Source: Sphingobacteriaceae bacterium
GTDB lineage: Bacteria; Bacteroidota; Bacteroidia; Sphingobacteriales; Sphingobacteriaceae
Reading direction: 5' to 3'
Length of the DNA stretch: 14,644 bases
NCBI GenBank assembly: GCA_947478315.1
Contig: CANJWF010000013.1
Location: 1 to 14,644, forward strand
Shown: piece by piece, positions 13,281 to 14,644 of the stretch
Numbering within the stretch: the first letter of the stretch is position 1
Layout: every line of letters starts with the position of its first letter
Notes under the pieces: generated by a model
Told to the model about the DNA's origin: nothing
The model's input: only the letters and a program-made list of their open reading frames with translations
Database searches by the model: none
Program-made: the position numbers and the translations under genes

Positions 13281-14399
13281 TTGAAAAATACTTTTAAACA
13301 ATTCTTTTTTACGATCAAAAGCATTGTTTCAACAACAATTTTAGCAGCTTTGCTCTTAACTGTAAGCGCTTGCAAGAAGGAAGATTCGTCAATCACGAAT
13401 GTAGCTGCAACACCCGCTGATCAGACGGTTATTTTTGAAACTATTCCTGGCGCCTCTTCTGCACAAACAGTTCCTCAAGGATCTTACGCTGTTCCTCCTG
13501 CCACACCCATCCGTACAGGTTTTGTCTTTGCTGGGTGGTATACTGATCAAAGCTTCACTACCTTATATAGTTTTTCCAGTATAGTGAATACAAATTTACA
13601 TTTATATGCTAAATGGCTTCCACTAGACGATCCTTCCCTATCGTCTGATTTTATAAATTTAGCAGGTGTTTTATATCTAAAATCAAGTGCTTATTCAAAA
13701 ACCACGCTGGTTGTGCCAGATTTAGTGAATGATCAAGCAGTCACTTCTATCTCTCCAAATTGTTTTCGGAAATGTGCCGCCTTAACCACTGTGGTGTTGC
13801 CTAATACGATTGCGACCATTGGAGCTTCTGCCTTTGAGGGTTGTAGTTTGTTAACAAGCGTTAGTTTACCTAATTCCGTTACTTCTATAGGCGCGGGTGC
13901 TTTTAAAGATTGTCTAGCTTTGGTTACGATTAACTTACCCGATAACTTAAATTTTACCACCATCAATAGTGTGGTATTTCAAAACTGTGCCCAATTAAAA
14001 CGGATTATTTTTTCTAAAACAATAACCTCTATTGGATCTTCTGCCTTTGAGAACTGTGTGATGTTAGATAAAGTACAATTGCCTGATGCATTAACCACAT
14101 TGAATGCAGGCGTATTTAGAAATTGCATCGCTTTACAATCCATTAGTGTGTCCGTTGCTTTAAATGCTATCGCCGTTTCTACTTTTGAAAACTGCGCCGC
14201 ATTAACAGCTTTAGATTTAGGCAATACGCAACTAACCACTTTACCCGTCGGAGTATTTCGTAACCTTAGTGCCCTTTCTTTCATTGGCTTACCGTCGTCA
14301 TTGACATCCATAGGAGCTTCGGTTTTTGAAGGTTGTACAGCATACGGCTATCGATTTACGTACTACCCAAGTGACGGCTTTGCCAGGTGGTCTATTTAA
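13281..14399 (+). CDS. BspA-type LRR surface lipoprotein, frame broken near its C-terminal repeats
   Basis: The first 31 residues are a lipoprotein signal ending in a TVSAC lipobox. CKKED follows, matching the Bacteroidota surface-export signal, so the product should be an outer-surface lipoprotein. Residues 50-112 form one InlB B-repeat/Listeria-Bacteroides repeat (VIFETIPG...GFVFAGWYTD...LYAKW). From about 123 a BspA-type leucine-rich repeat array begins (LRR_5 pattern, FxxCxxLxxVxLPxxLTxIGxxAF). Such proteins mediate adhesion or host and matrix binding in some species. The start is TTG: the frame has no ATG upstream before a stop at 13254, and none downstream within the signal peptide. After residue 354 the frame shifts into about 18 out-of-frame residues and stops at 14399. 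The true repeat frame continues beyond. Confidence 0.85.
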   Translation: MKNTFKQFFFTIKSIVSTTILAALLLTVSACKKEDSSITNVAATPADQTVIFETIPGASSAQTVPQGSYAVPPATPIRTGFVFAGWYTDQSFTTLYSFSSIVNTNLHLYAKWLPLDDPSLSSDFINLAGVLYLKSSAYSKTTLVVPDLVNDQAVTSISPNCFRKCAALTTVVLPNTIATIGASAFEGCSLLTSVSLPNSVTSIGAGAFKDCLALVTINLPDNLNFTTINSVVFQNCAQLKRIIFSKTITSIGSSAFENCVMLDKVQLPDALTTLNAGVFRNCIALQSISVSVALNAIAVSTFENCAALTALDLGNTQLTTLPVGVFRNLSALSFIGLPSSLTSIGASVFEGCTAYGYRFTYYPSDGFARWSI

Positions 14400-14644
14400 A
14401 GGATTGACGAATTTAACCTCAGTGAAATTGCCTGCGTCGTTAACGACCATCAACGCTTCGGTTTTTGAAGGTTGTACAGCACTTACGGCTATCGATTTAC
14501 GTACTACCCAAGTGACGGCTTTGCCAGGTGGTCTATTTAAAGGATTGACGAATTTGACCACCGTTCAATTGCCTGCGTCGTTAACGACCATCAACGCTTC
14601 GGTTTTTGAAGGTTGTACAGCACTTACGGCTATCGATTTACGTA
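14316..14644 (+). repeat. 141-bp tandem repeat encoding paired LRRs
   Basis: The unit starting gcttcggtttttgaagg recurs at 14316, 14455 and 14596, giving unit lengths of 139 and 141 bp plus a partial third copy cut by the window end. The 141-bp unit equals 47 codons, or two leucine-rich repeats. Copies 1 and 2 differ by only about five substitutions, in one short patch, plus a 2-base gap. Such near-identity points to recent duplication or gene conversion. The LRRs before 14316 are much more diverged at DNA level. Confidence 0.9.
14344..14644 (+). pseudogene. Continuation of the LRR lipoprotein in the shifted frame, cut by the window end
   Basis: From 14344 the +1 frame relative to the upstream gene is open to the window end, about 100 codons. 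It encodes further repeats: ALTAIDLRTTQVTALPGG, then LFKGLTNLTSVKLPASLTTI, and again with small changes. It has no start of its own and is plainly the missing C-terminal part of the gene beginning at 13281. Copies 2 and 3 read gcacttacgg where copy 1 (14340-14347) reads gcatacgg, so restoring ct after 14342 rejoins the two parts. Either the gene is inactivated, or the shift is a sequencing or assembly error in a repeat. Confidence 0.8.

Noticed and set aside
13733..14561. Minus-strand frames of 77, 110 and 87 codons opposite the LRR gene
   Set aside because: They are antisense to the repeats, and their own internal repetition merely mirrors the LRR units.

Overview
The window looks like chromosomal DNA of a low-GC member of the Bacteroidota. 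Four things support this. Starts lack clear Shine-Dalgarno sequences. Several genes are preceded by the Bacteroidota-type -7 box TAnnTTTG. There is a lipoprotein with the CKKED-type surface-export signal and BspA/InlB-type repeats. The gene set is also typical: proC beside arg genes, a YhhW-type pirin, a secreted M13 peptidase, and sucC without adjacent sucD. No genus can be named from this sequence.

Layout. Positions 1-437 hold no convincing gene but are full of inverted repeats. Positions 438-3680 (minus strand) form a compact proC-argE-argH operon (proline and late arginine synthesis) behind a plausible promoter at 3708-3715. Next on the minus strand are a secreted YbhB/PEBP protein, an intergenic block of degenerate structured repeats, a pirin-family bicupin, and two small exported cysteine-rich proteins. 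The first of these two (59 aa) is short and easily missed. The start codon of the second lies inside a perfect 14-bp hairpin. A secreted M13 zinc metallopeptidase (pepO, plus strand) follows. It converges, across a shared terminator hairpin, on a tiny exported Lys/Glu-rich protein of 47 aa. asnS (minus) and a MgtC/DUF4010 membrane protein (plus) diverge from a short control region in which a perfect inverted repeat brackets the predicted -7 box. The DUF4010 gene converges on sucC across an unusually long 26-bp hairpin. Upstream of sucC lies a 139-bp element with perfect 19-bp terminal inverted repeats and a central hairpin, resembling a MITE. To its right is a surface lipoprotein gene with an InlB-type repeat and a BspA-type leucine-rich repeat array. 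The array becomes a 141-bp tandem DNA repeat running off the window, and a 2-base deletion in its first copy breaks the reading frame.

The housekeeping genes (argH, argE, proC, asnS, sucC, pepO) are secure. I found no CRISPR array, phage, transposase, tRNA, rRNA or recognisable defence or biosynthetic system. The less ordinary material is the frameshifted repeat lipoprotein, the MITE-like element, the cysteine-rich gene pair with its start-codon hairpin, and the two kinds of structured intergenic repeat.
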